The translations under genes and the position numbers were made by a program. This document shows positions 33,861 to 44,124 of a stretch of DNA of 64,000 bases, in pieces. The notes below the pieces were generated by a model. The model made no database searches, had not been told where the DNA came from, and saw only the letters and a list, made by a program, of their open reading frames with translations. Source of the DNA: Stutzerimonas sp. S1 (GTDB lineage: Bacteria; Pseudomonadota; Gammaproteobacteria; Pseudomonadales; Pseudomonadaceae); NCBI RefSeq assembly GCF_025966695.1, contig NZ_JAOEIY010000005.1:248001-312000 (forward strand). Reading direction: 5' to 3'. The first letter of the stretch is position 1. Every line of letters begins with the position of its first letter.

Positions 33861-35027
33861 ATGAGCCATCGCATCGTCCTGCCGCGCCTGATGGAAGTCG
33901 GCGCCGGCGCCAGCAGGCAACTCGCCCGCGTGCTGCAGGAACTGGGCTGCAGTCGCCCGCTGATCGTCACCGACCGCATGATGGTCGAGCTCGGCTATGT
34001 CGCGCGCATCGCCGGCCAGCTGGAAGAAGCCGGCATCGCCAGCCAGTGCTTCGCCGATACCCTGCCGGAACCGACCGCTGCTTCGATTCGAGCGGGTGTG
34101 GAAATGGTCCGCCAGGGCGATTTCGATTCCATCGTCGCCCTCGGTGGCGGCAGCCCGATCGATTCGGCCAAGGCCATCGGCATCCTCGGCAAATTCGGCG
34201 GCGAGATGCGCGACTACCGCTTCCCGCGCGATGTCAGCGAAGCCGGCCTGCCGCTGATCGCCATCCCCACCACCGCCGGCACCGGCTCGGAGGCGACGCG
34301 TTTCACCATCATCACCGACGAGACCAGCGACGAGAAAATGCTCTGCGCGGGCCTTGGCTTCATGCCCATCGCCGCGCTGATCGACTACGAGCTGACCCTC
34401 TCGCTGCCGCCGCGGGTCACCGCCGACACCGGCATCGACGCGCTGACCCACGCCATCGAGGCTTATGTCAGCCGCAAGGCCAGCCTCTACAGCGATGCCC
34501 AGGCTTTGCAGGCCATGCGGCTGCTGGCGCCGAACCTGCGCGCAGCCTTCCACCAGCCGGGCAACCGCGCCGCGCGTGAAGCGATGATGCTCGGCGCGAC
34601 CCTGGCCGGAATCGCCTTCTCCAATGCCTCGGTGGCGCTGGTGCACGGCATGAGCCGGCCGATCGGTGCCTTCTTCCATGTGCCGCACGGGCTGTCCAAC
34701 GCCATGCTGCTGCCGGCGATCACCGCCTTCTCGATTCCCGCGGCGCCCGAGCGCTACGCCGACTGTGCGCGGGCGATGGGCGTCGCCGCGCAGACCGACA
34801 GCGTCGAGGTGGCGAACGCCAAGCTGCTCGCCGAGCTGCGGGCGATCAATCAGGAACTCAAGGTGCCGAGCCCCGAGCAGTTCGGCATCGCCCGCGAACG
34901 CTTCTTCGAGCTGCGCGCGACCATGGCCAAGCAGGCGCTGGCCTCCGGCTCGCCGGGCAACAATCCGCGCGTGCCCACGGAAGCGGAAATCATCGACCTC
35001 TACGAAACCGTCTGGAACCAGGAGTGA
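33861..35027 (+). CDS. Iron-containing alcohol dehydrogenase
   Basis: A 388-residue group III (Fe-ADH) dehydrogenase. The NAD-binding [15 protein letters not shown] lies at about 94-108 and [13 protein letters not shown] at about 136. The metal ligands are in the segments [18 protein letters not shown] (Asp, His) and [17 protein letters not shown] (two His). It oxidises an alcohol to an aldehyde, or reduces the aldehyde, with NAD. The start ATG at 33861 is 7 bases after a GGAG site; an in-frame ATG at 33855 is too close. It is followed 4 bases later by a CoA-acylating aldehyde dehydrogenase gene, so the product aldehyde is probably passed to that enzyme. Confidence 0.92.
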   Translation: MSHRIVLPRLMEVGAGASRQLARVLQELGCSRPLIVTDRMMVELGYVARIAGQLEEAGIASQCFADTLPEPTAASIRAGVEMVRQGDFDSIVALGGGSPIDSAKAIGILGKFGGEMRDYRFPRDVSEAGLPLIAIPTTAGTGSEATRFTIITDETSDEKMLCAGLGFMPIAALIDYELTLSLPPRVTADTGIDALTHAIEAYVSRKASLYSDAQALQAMRLLAPNLRAAFHQPGNRAAREAMMLGATLAGIAFSNASVALVHGMSRPIGAFFHVPHGLSNAMLLPAITAFSIPAAPERYADCARAMGVAAQTDSVEVANAKLLAELRAINQELKVPSPEQFGIARERFFELRATMAKQALASGSPGNNPRVPTEAEIIDLYETVWNQE

Positions 35028-35031
35028 AGCC

Positions 35032-36534
<1,503 letters not shown>

Positions 36535-36625
36535 CCCACGCGGCACCGTTGCACTGGCGGTGCCGGTCGCTACACTCCCGGGCGCCCTGCGGGGCGTCCA
36601 TCTTCATCGAACGACAAGGCAGACG

Positions 36626-37414
36626 ATGCGCAGCACTCCCCGCGAGAAAGGCTCTTCCATCACCCGCGTGCTGGAAATCATCGAGGCGGTGGCGGCGGCG
36701 AAGGAGCCGCTCAGCCCGACCGCGCTGGCCGAGCGCCTGGACATCCCCAAGGCCAGCGCGCACCGGCTGGTGCAGACGCTGGAAAAGGAAGGCTTCCTGC
36801 AGTTCGGCCTGCGCGGCGGGTTGTTGCCGGGCGAGCGCCTGCACGTCGCGGCGCTGAATATCCTGCGCAGCAGTCGGCACAAGGCGTTGCGCCAGGCGAT
36901 CCTGCGCCAGCTCTCCGAAGCGATCGGCGAGACCTGCGGGCTGGCGATCCCGGACGGGCTGGACATGCTCTATTTCGACCGGGTGCAGACCAACTGGCCG
37001 CTGCAGATCAACCTGCCGATCGGCAGCCGCACGCCGCTCTGGTGCACCGCCAGCGGCAAGCTCTATCTCGCCTCGCTGCCGCCGGAGCAACTGGAGCGCG
37101 TGCTGCCGCGCCTGCCGCTGCAACGGATGGCGCGCAACACCCTCACCGATCTCAGCGCCCTGCGCGACGATCTGGCCCGGGTGCGGGAAGAGCAGCTGGG
37201 TACCGACTCCGAGGAATTCATCGACGGCATGGTCGCCTGTGCGGTGCCGGTGCGCGCTGCCGGCGGCGAGCTGCTGGCCTGCCTGTTCAGCCATGCACCG
37301 GTGATCCGCTGTTCGATGGCGCAACTGCTGGAATTCGTGCCGCGCCTGCGTGCCGCGGCACGCGAGCTGGAAGCGGTGCTCGGCAGCGCCGCGGCGCTGG
37401 ATGAGCAGCACTGA
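36626..37414 (+). CDS. IclR family transcriptional regulator
   Basis: A 262-residue IclR-type regulator. The winged helix-turn-helix is at about 12-70 (LSPTALAERLDIPKASAHRL). The C-terminal effector domain follows, with GETCGLAIPDGLDMLYFDRV, the TPLWCTASGKLYLAS stretch and a DGMVACAVPVR strand. It lies 91 bases downstream of the aldehyde dehydrogenase on the same strand and most likely controls the alcohol/aldehyde dehydrogenase genes through the repeated palindrome upstream of them (inference). The ATG at 36626 is chosen over an in-frame start 22 codons upstream because the family begins near residue 10 here. It ends immediately before the convergent hemolysin III family gene. Confidence 0.92.
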   Translation: MRSTPREKGSSITRVLEIIEAVAAAKEPLSPTALAERLDIPKASAHRLVQTLEKEGFLQFGLRGGLLPGERLHVAALNILRSSRHKALRQAILRQLSEAIGETCGLAIPDGLDMLYFDRVQTNWPLQINLPIGSRTPLWCTASGKLYLASLPPEQLERVLPRLPLQRMARNTLTDLSALRDDLARVREEQLGTDSEEFIDGMVACAVPVRAAGGELLACLFSHAPVIRCSMAQLLEFVPRLRAAARELEAVLGSAAALDEQH

Positions 37415-38032
37415 TCAGATCACGTAGAACAGAATCGCGATGAAGTGCAGCAGGCTGCCGACCATCACGAAGATGTGCCAGATGCCGTGCCAGTGGCGGA
37501 AACGCTCGTCGAAGACGAAGAAGACGATGCCCACCGTGTAGCAGATGCCGCCGGCCAGCAACCAGGCGAAGCCGGCGCCGCCGAGTGCCGCCAGCAGTGG
37601 CTTGACCGCCACCAGCACGATCCAGCCCATCACCGCATAGATCACCAGTGACAGCACCCGCGCCTCCGAGCGCGGCTTGATCTCCTGCAGCATGCCGATC
37701 ACCGCCAGGCTCCAGACGATGCCGAACAACGTCCAGCCCCAGGGGCCGGCCAGGGTGATCAGGCAGAACGGCGTGTAGCTGCCGGCGATCAAGAGGTAGA
37801 TCGACAGGTGATCGAGCTTGCGCATGACCACCTTCGCCCGCCCGCGCAGGCTGTGGTAGAGCGTCGAGATGCTGTAGAGCAGGATCAGGCTGAGGCCGTA
37901 GATCGCCGCGCTGACGATCTTCGTCAGCTCGCCGTCGAGCGCCGCCAGCACCAGCAGCCAGATGGCGCCCAGGCTGGCCAGAACGGCGCCGACCAGGTGC
38001 GTCCAGGCATTGAAGCGTTCGCCGTGGTACAT
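37415..38032 (-). CDS. Hemolysin III / TrhA family membrane protein
   Basis: A 205-residue seven-transmembrane protein of the hemolysin III (YqfA/TrhA, PAQR-like) family. It starts MYHGERFNAWTHLVGAVLAS and has the conserved YHSLRGRAKVVMRKLDHLSIYLLIAGSYTP-type core, shown here as the H-x3-R-x8-DHS region, plus the late HWHGIWHIFVMVGS with metal-ligand histidines. Family members affect membrane energetics or act as ceramidase-like hydrolases; true haemolysin activity is doubtful. The start at 38032 is chosen over long in-frame upstream sequence without family character. The gene abuts the IclR regulator gene tail to tail. Confidence 0.88.
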   Translation of the reverse strand: MYHGERFNAWTHLVGAVLASLGAIWLLVLAALDGELTKIVSAAIYGLSLILLYSISTLYHSLRGRAKVVMRKLDHLSIYLLIAGSYTPFCLITLAGPWGWTLFGIVWSLAVIGMLQEIKPRSEARVLSLVIYAVMGWIVLVAVKPLLAALGGAGFAWLLAGGICYTVGIVFFVFDERFRHWHGIWHIFVMVGSLLHFIAILFYVI

Positions 38033-38127
38033 CGAATCCCTCCAGAAACCGCGATCGGCCAAGCATGCAGCGGTTAGGTTACGGGATACAAACCGGCGCT
38101 GAATGCTCGTCGAACGAAGGCGTGGTG

Positions 38128-40137
38128 TCAGCGTTTGAGCATCGCCCGCATCGCCGCGAGTGCGTCGTTGCCGCGTGCGGCCTTCACTTCCACCGGCGCG
38201 TCTTCCTGGCCTTCCCATTCCAGGTCTTCTGACGGCAGTTCGTCGAGGAAGCGGCTCGGCATGCACTCGATGATTTCGCCATACTGCTTGCGCTTGGCGG
38301 CGAAGGTCATGGCCAGGTTCTGCCGCGCACGGGTGATGCCGACGTAGGCCAGGCGGCGTTCTTCCTCGATGGTGTCGGCCTCGATGCTGGAGCGGTGCGG
38401 AAGGATTTCCTCTTCCATGCCGAGAATGAACACGTAGGGGAACTCCAGTCCCTTGGAGGCGTGCAGGGTCATCATCTGCACGCCCTCGGCGCCTTCTTCC
38501 TCTTCCTGCTGACGTTCGAGCATGTCGCGCAGCACCAGCTTGGCGATGGCCTCCTCAATGGTCATCGCGCCTTCTTCATCCTTCTCCAGGGTGTTCTTCA
38601 ACGCATCGATGAGGAACCAGACGTTGCCCATGCGGAAGTCCGCAGCCTTGTCGCTGGAGGTCTGGCTGCGCACCCAGGTCTCGTAGTCGATGTCCATCAC
38701 CATGCTGCGCAGCGCGGCGATCGGATCGTTCTGCGCGCACTGCTGGCGCAGGTTGTCCATGTAGCGTTTGAAGCGCGTCAGGCGATCGGTGAAGCGGCTG
38801 TCGAGGTGCTCGCCCAGGCCGATCTCGTCGCAGGCCTGGTACATGGAAATCTTGCGCGCGGTGGCGTAGTTGCCGAGCTTTTCCAGGGTGGTCGAACCGA
38901 TCTCGCGGCGCGGCACGTTGATCACGCGCAGGAAGGCGTTGTCGTCGTCCGGATTGACCAGCAGGCGGAAGTAGCTCATCAGGTCCTTCACTTCCTGACG
39001 GGCGAAGAAGCTGGTGCCGCCAGACAGCCGATAGGGAATCTGATGGTGCTGCAGCTTCAGCTCGATCAGCTTGGCCTGGTAGTTGCCGCGGTAGAGGATG
39101 GCGAAATCGCTGTAGGGCCGCTGGGTCTTCAGATGCAGGGTGAGGATTTCCACCGCCACCCGCTCGGCTTCGGCTTCCTCGTTACGGCAGCGGATCACGC
39201 GGATCGGATCGCCGTGGCCCATTTCCGACCACAGCTGCTTCTCGAAGGCGTGGGGGTTGTTGGAAATCAGTACGTTGGCGCACTTGAGGATGCGGCTGGT
39301 GGAACGGTAGTTCTGCTCCAGCATCACCACCTTCAGCGAGGGAAAGTCCTCTTTCAGCTGCATCAGGTTTTCCGGGCGCGCGCCGCGCCAGGCGTAGATC
39401 GACTGGTCGTCGTCGCCCACCACGGTGAAGTGCGCGCGCTCCTGCACCAGCAGTTTCACTAACAGATACTGGCTGGCGTTGGTGTCCTGGTATTCGTCCA
39501 CCAGCATGTAGCGCACCTTGTTGCGCCACTTCTCCAGCACCTCGGGATGGTCCTGGAACAGTTTGACCGGCTGCATGATGAGGTCGTCGAAATCCACCGC
39601 GTTGTACGCCTTGAGCGTGCGCTGGTAGTGGGTGTAGACGATGGCGGCGGTCTGTTCCTTGGGATTGCGCGCGCTGGCCAGCGCCTCCTCGGGCAGGATC
39701 AGGTCGTTCTTCCAGTTGCCGATGTAGTTCTTGATCTCGTCGACCCCGTCATCACCGGCATATTCCTTCTGCATGATGTCGGTCAGCAGCGCCTTGATAT
39801 CACCCTCATCGAAGATCGAGAAACCGGGCTTGTAGCCGAGCTTGGCGTATTCCTTGCGTATGATGTTCAGGCCCAGGTTGTGGAACGTCGACACGGTCAG
39901 GCCCTTGCCCTCGCCGCCGCGCAGCAGGCTGCTGACGCGCTCCTTCATCTCGCGGGCGGCCTTGTTGGTGAAGGTCACGGCGACGATGTACTGGGCGCGG
40001 ATGCCACATTGCTGGATGAGGTAGGCGATCTTGCGGGTGATCACGCTGGTCTTGCCGGAACCGGCGCCAGCGAGCACCAGCATGGGGCCGCCGACGTAGT
40101 TCACGGCTTCCTGCTGCCGAGGGTTGAGTCGGGACAT
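38128..40137 (-). CDS. rep: ATP-dependent DNA helicase Rep
   Basis: A 669-residue superfamily 1A helicase that moves 3' to 5' and clears proteins ahead of replication forks. It begins MSRLNPRQQEAVNYVGGPML, with Walker A LAGAGSGKTSVIT at about 21-33, DEXX-box MLVDEYQDTN near 214, GDDDQSIYAWRGA, and the C-terminal motifs VQMMTLHASKGLEFPYVF and RLAYVGITRAR. Length and motifs match Rep rather than UvrD. The short C-terminal tail after motif VI is the region that meets the replicative helicase. It is divergent from the GGDEF/EAL gene. Confidence 0.97.
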   Translation of the reverse strand: MSRLNPRQQEAVNYVGGPMLVLAGAGSGKTSVITRKIAYLIQQCGIRAQYIVAVTFTNKAAREMKERVSSLLRGGEGKGLTVSTFHNLGLNIIRKEYAKLGYKPGFSIFDEGDIKALLTDIMQKEYAGDDGVDEIKNYIGNWKNDLILPEEALASARNPKEQTAAIVYTHYQRTLKAYNAVDFDDLIMQPVKLFQDHPEVLEKWRNKVRYMLVDEYQDTNASQYLLVKLLVQERAHFTVVGDDDQSIYAWRGARPENLMQLKEDFPSLKVVMLEQNYRSTSRILKCANVLISNNPHAFEKQLWSEMGHGDPIRVIRCRNEEAEAERVAVEILTLHLKTQRPYSDFAILYRGNYQAKLIELKLQHHQIPYRLSGGTSFFARQEVKDLMSYFRLLVNPDDDNAFLRVINVPRREIGSTTLEKLGNYATARKISMYQACDEIGLGEHLDSRFTDRLTRFKRYMDNLRQQCAQNDPIAALRSMVMDIDYETWVRSQTSSDKAADFRMGNVWFLIDALKNTLEKDEEGAMTIEEAIAKLVLRDMLERQQEEEEGAEGVQMMTLHASKGLEFPYVFILGMEEEILPHRSSIEADTIEEERRLAYVGITRARQNLAMTFAAKRKQYGEIIECMPSRFLDELPSEDLEWEGQEDAPVEVKAARGNDALAAMRAMLKR

Positions 40138-40347
40138 GTCGTTCAGGTCGTTCGAAGCGGGGGCGAGAGTTTAACAGGCCGGCGGGCGGAAACTCCGCCG
40201 CATGGGGCGAAACCGCGCCCAATCGTCGCTTCCGGGCCTTGGTTAATACGAATATTCCATTAGTCTTGTCGGCACCCGTCCTGCAGTAGATTGCTGAAAA
40301 CGTCAGGTGTGGGTTGGTCCGCACTTTTCTGGAGCCTGGGAGGCTGC

Positions 40348-42000
40348 TTGTCCGCGCCCGTTCCACCGATGTCGCTGGTATTGCTGGCCGAGCGGCCCGA
40401 ATGGGCCGAGCGGTTGCGCGCCTGTCTGCGCGCCATGCCGGGCGCGCAGACCTTGCTGGTCGTGCCGGACTGGGCAGCGGCGCAGGCGCAGCTGCAAGCG
40501 AGTGCCCGGGGCCTGCTGCTGACCACGCCGGTATGCCGCCCGGCAGCGCAGGCGTGTCAGTGGCCGGTGATCCTGCTGCTAGATCATGAGCCGTCTGCAC
40601 CGCCGGAAGGGGTGGTCGACTGGCTGGTGCGCGACCAGCTCAGTGCGGAGATCCTGCGCCGCTGTCTGCGCTACGCCCGCGAGCGCTGCAGCCTGCAGGG
40701 CTCGCTGCAGCGGCTGGCCGAATACGACCCGCTCACCGGCATCGTCAATCGGCAGGGCTTCCAGGCCATGCTGGTGGCCGCCTTGGCCGAGCATCAGGGG
40801 CGTGGCCTGGAGCTCGGCTATCTGGACCTCGACAACTTCCGTCACGTCAACGATTCGCTCGGCCACCAGGCGGGTGACCGACTGATGCTGCAGGTGGTCG
40901 CCCGGCTGCAGGCGCAGCTGGAAGAGGGCGATGCGCTGGCGCGGCTGGGTGGGGACGAATTCGCGCTGTTGCTGGATGTCCGCGACCGGCCGCAACGCGC
41001 TGCCGAGGTGGCCGACCGTATCGTCGAGGCGCTTGCCGAACCGTATTGGGTCGACGGTGAAAGCCTGATGCTGGGCTGCAGCCTGGGGCTCGCCCCCGCG
41101 CACCAGGGGATCGGTGCCGATCCGCTGATGTGGCATGCGCAGAGTGCCATGCGTCAGGCCAAGGCGAGCCAGGGTTGCACCTGGCGTTTCTATGACGAGC
41201 AGGCCAGTCGCGGTGCACGCAGCCTGACCGAGCTGGAGAGCGAGCTGCGCCAGGCGCTGCGGCGTGGCGAACTGGAACTGCACTATCAGCCGCGCCTGTG
41301 CCTGGCCAGCGGGCGGATCGTCGGTCTCGAGGCTCTGGTGCGCTGGGTTCACCCGGAACGCGGGCTGCTGGCGCCAGACGCCTTCATTCCGCTGGCCGAG
41401 GAAAGCGGGCTGATCGTGCCGCTGGGTTACTGGGTCATTGCGCGCGCCCTGCACGATCTGCAGACGCTGCGGGCACAGGGCGTGGGTACGCTGCACATGG
41501 CGGTCAATCTGTCGTTCCGGCAGTTCCAGGACAGTCAGCTGCTGGCCACTCTCGGACGCCTGATCGAGGAATGCGGTATCGACCCGCACTGGCTGGAGTT
41601 CGAACTCACCGAGACTGCCGTGATGCGCCGCAGCGAGCAGGTGCGGCGCACCATGGAGACCCTCGGCAAGCTGGGCGTGCGCTTTTCGCTGGACGATTTC
41701 GGTACCGGTTTTTCTTCCTTCGTGCACCTCTCCAGTCTGCCGATCACCTTGCTGAAGATCGACAAGAGCTTCGTCGCCAGCATGGATCACAACCGCCAGC
41801 TGGTGCAGGCGATGGTCAGCCTCGCACACAACCTGCAGCTGGAGATCGTCGCCGAGGGCGTGGAAACCGCCGAGCAGCTCGAACTACTCAAGCGCTTCGG
41901 CGCGCATCAGGTGCAGGGCTATCTGGTCAGCAAACCGCTGCCGCTCGCTGAACTGACTGCGTTCATGAGTTCAGAGTGCCAGGCCGGGCTGGCGCTCTGA
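40348..42000 (+). CDS. GGDEF/EAL cyclic-di-GMP protein (ProE-like)
   Basis: A 550-residue cytoplasmic protein. A receiver-like or degenerate N-terminal domain of about 115 residues leads to a GGDEF domain with intact RLGGDEFALLL at about 196 and an EAL domain at about 295-545 with LEALVRW. The EAL catalytic set ELTET, DDFGTGFSS, KIDKSF and EGVET is complete, so phosphodiesterase activity is expected, and the intact GGDEF may be a cyclase or a GTP-binding activator. The position next to rep matches P. aeruginosa proE (PA5295), whose product lowers c-di-GMP and exopolysaccharide. The start is taken as TTG at 40348, which has GGGAGG 4 bases upstream. Alternatives are ATG at 40369 and TTG at 40291. 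Confidence 0.9.
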   Translation: MSAPVPPMSLVLLAERPEWAERLRACLRAMPGAQTLLVVPDWAAAQAQLQASARGLLLTTPVCRPAAQACQWPVILLLDHEPSAPPEGVVDWLVRDQLSAEILRRCLRYARERCSLQGSLQRLAEYDPLTGIVNRQGFQAMLVAALAEHQGRGLELGYLDLDNFRHVNDSLGHQAGDRLMLQVVARLQAQLEEGDALARLGGDEFALLLDVRDRPQRAAEVADRIVEALAEPYWVDGESLMLGCSLGLAPAHQGIGADPLMWHAQSAMRQAKASQGCTWRFYDEQASRGARSLTELESELRQALRRGELELHYQPRLCLASGRIVGLEALVRWVHPERGLLAPDAFIPLAEESGLIVPLGYWVIARALHDLQTLRAQGVGTLHMAVNLSFRQFQDSQLLATLGRLIEECGIDPHWLEFELTETAVMRRSEQVRRTMETLGKLGVRFSLDDFGTGFSSFVHLSSLPITLLKIDKSFVASMDHNRQLVQAMVSLAHNLQLEIVAEGVETAEQLELLKRFGAHQVQGYLVSKPLPLAELTAFMSSECQAGLAL

Positions 42001-42028
42001 ACGGATTCGCGGCAAGCCAGGGACGGGT

Positions 42029-44005
42029 TCAGCGGACCATGTGCAGGAAGTGCATGTGCTTCTCGTACTGGTCGAGGATGTCGCCGATGACATCGTCGCG
42101 GCTCCAGCCCATCACGTCGTAATCCTGCCCACCCTCCTTGAGATGCACCTCGGCGCGGAAGTATTTGCGCTCCTCGCGCTCATCATCCTCGCTGCTGGCG
42201 GCGACGAAGCTCGGCATCACGTAGGCCCTCGGGCGCACCTCGTAGATGAAGTCCGGTTCGCCCTCGTGGCGGATCTCGATGCGCACGCGCCGGTCCTCGC
42301 CTTCGCTGATCTCGGCGGTGTAGCCCTGCTTGCGCATTTCCTCGGCGATCGCCTCGCAAGCGGGACGGACCACTTCGGCGATGAAGCGCACCACATGCGC
42401 GCGGCGAGGAAACAGCATGAGGTTGCGTAGCCGCCGCTGCCAGCCGCCGGCGCTGCGCGGCGCGCTGGGCGAGGTGTTCAGCGCCTGGTAGCGCAGTCCC
42501 TGTTTGGTCGCGTCCAGGCGCAGGGCCTTGAGCAAACCCCACATCGAACAGAGCAGAGCGATGGTGAAGGGCAGCGCGCTGGCGATCGTGGCGGTCTGCA
42601 GCGCAGTCAGGCCATCGGCCAGCAGCAGGGCGATGGCCACACCACCCATGGTCGAGGCCCAGAAGATCCGCTGCCACACCGGCGTGCCTGGCTGGCCGCC
42701 CGAAGCGAGCATGTCCACCACCAGCGCACCGGAGTCGGCCGAGGTGACGAAGAACACCACCACCATGATGATGGCGATCAGCGAAATGAAGCCCGAAAAG
42801 GGGAAGTGCTCGAGGAAGGCAAACAGCGCGAGCGAACTGTCGCGCTCGATGGCCTCGCCGAGACTGCTCACATTTTCCCAGAGGATCATGTGGATCGCGG
42901 TGTCGCCGAACACGGTCATCCACAGCAGGGTGAAGGCGGTCGGCACCAAGAGCACGCCGGCGACGAACTCGCGGATCGTCCTGCCCCGTGAGATGCGCGC
43001 GATGAACAGTCCGACGAAGGGCGACCAGGCCAGCCACCAACCCCAGTAGAACAGCGTCCAGCCGCCGATCCAGTCGTTCGGCTCGTAGGCGTAGAGGTTG
43101 AAGGTCTTGTTGACGATGTCCGACAGGTAGCTGCCGGTGTTCTGCACGAAGGTCTGCAGGATGAACACGGTGGGACCGAGGATCAGCACCACCAGCATCA
43201 GCAGCGCCGCCAGTGACAGGTTCAACTCGGACAGCCGGCGCACGCCCTTGTCCAGTCCGGTGACCACGGAGATGGTGGCCAGCAGCGTGGTGGCAATGAT
43301 CAGGCCGATCTGCACCGGCACGGATATCGGCAGCCCATACAGATGGTTCAGTCCGGTGTTGATCTGGGTAACGCCTAGGCCGAGCGAGGTGGCGACGCCC
43401 AGCACCGTGCCGATGATGGCGAAGATGTCCACGGCGTGGCCGATCGGCCCGTAGATGCGTTCGCCAATCAGCGGATACAGCGCCGAACGCAGGGTCAGCG
43501 GCAGGCCATGGCGGTAGGCGAAGTAGGCCAGGATCATCGCCACGATGGCGTAGATCGACCAGGCATGCAGGCCCCAGTGGAAGAAGGTGATCTTCATTGC
43601 ATCGCGGGCGGCGAGGATCGTGCCGCCTTCACCGGTTGGCGGCGAGAGGAAGTGCATCACCGGTTCGGCGACGCCGAAGAACATCAGGCCGATGCCCATG
43701 CCGGCGGAAAACAGCATGGCAAACCAGGTCAGCGCGCTGTAGTCCGGCTCGCTGTGATCGGGGCCGAGCTTGATGTCGCCATAGCGACTGAAGGCCAGCA
43801 GTACCACCATCAGCAGGATGAGGGCGACGGCGAGAATGTACAGCCAGCTGACGTTGCCGATGATCCAGCTCTGCGCATCGCTGAACAGCGCTTGTGCCTG
43901 GCTCTGGAAGCCGACGCTGTAGAGCACCAGCGCCAGGATGATGAGTGCCGAGCCGTAGAAGACCGGGGCGTTGAGGTAGGAAGACGAGGGCTGTTTTGCC
44001 TCCAT
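42029..44005 (-). CDS. betT: BCCT family choline/betaine transporter
   Basis: A 658-residue secondary transporter with 12 predicted membrane segments and a long cytoplasmic C terminus of about 150 residues. Family marks include GMGIGLMFFGVAEPVMHF near 115 and GWWLAWSPFVGLFIARISRG near 325, the segment that holds the substrate-binding tryptophans. The long C-terminal tail with KYFRAEVHLKEGGQDYDVMG is characteristic of BetT-type proton-driven, osmoregulated choline transporters. The tail usually acts in osmotic activation. It is transcribed on the minus strand downstream of comM; no bet catabolic genes are nearby. Confidence 0.92.
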   Translation of the reverse strand: MEAKQPSSSYLNAPVFYGSALIILALVLYSVGFQSQAQALFSDAQSWIIGNVSWLYILAVALILLMVVLLAFSRYGDIKLGPDHSEPDYSALTWFAMLFSAGMGIGLMFFGVAEPVMHFLSPPTGEGGTILAARDAMKITFFHWGLHAWSIYAIVAMILAYFAYRHGLPLTLRSALYPLIGERIYGPIGHAVDIFAIIGTVLGVATSLGLGVTQINTGLNHLYGLPISVPVQIGLIIATTLLATISVVTGLDKGVRRLSELNLSLAALLMLVVLILGPTVFILQTFVQNTGSYLSDIVNKTFNLYAYEPNDWIGGWTLFYWGWWLAWSPFVGLFIARISRGRTIREFVAGVLLVPTAFTLLWMTVFGDTAIHMILWENVSSLGEAIERDSSLALFAFLEHFPFSGFISLIAIIMVVVFFVTSADSGALVVDMLASGGQPGTPVWQRIFWASTMGGVAIALLLADGLTALQTATIASALPFTIALLCSMWGLLKALRLDATKQGLRYQALNTSPSAPRSAGGWQRRLRNLMLFPRRAHVVRFIAEVVRPACEAIAEEMRKQGYTAEISEGEDRRVRIEIRHEGEPDFIYEVRPRAYVMPSFVAASSEDDEREERKYFRAEVHLKEGGQDYDVMGWSRDDVIGDILDQYEKHMHFLHMVR

Positions 44006-44124
44006 GCTGCGCTCCTTCGGTTGTGTCTGGGGAGTGGCCGCCTGTGGCGAAAGCCAGCCAACTTAACACAGACCGCGATAATGAGCGGTTGTCGGCACCC
44101 GCCTGGCACGCTCGCAGGCTCGCT

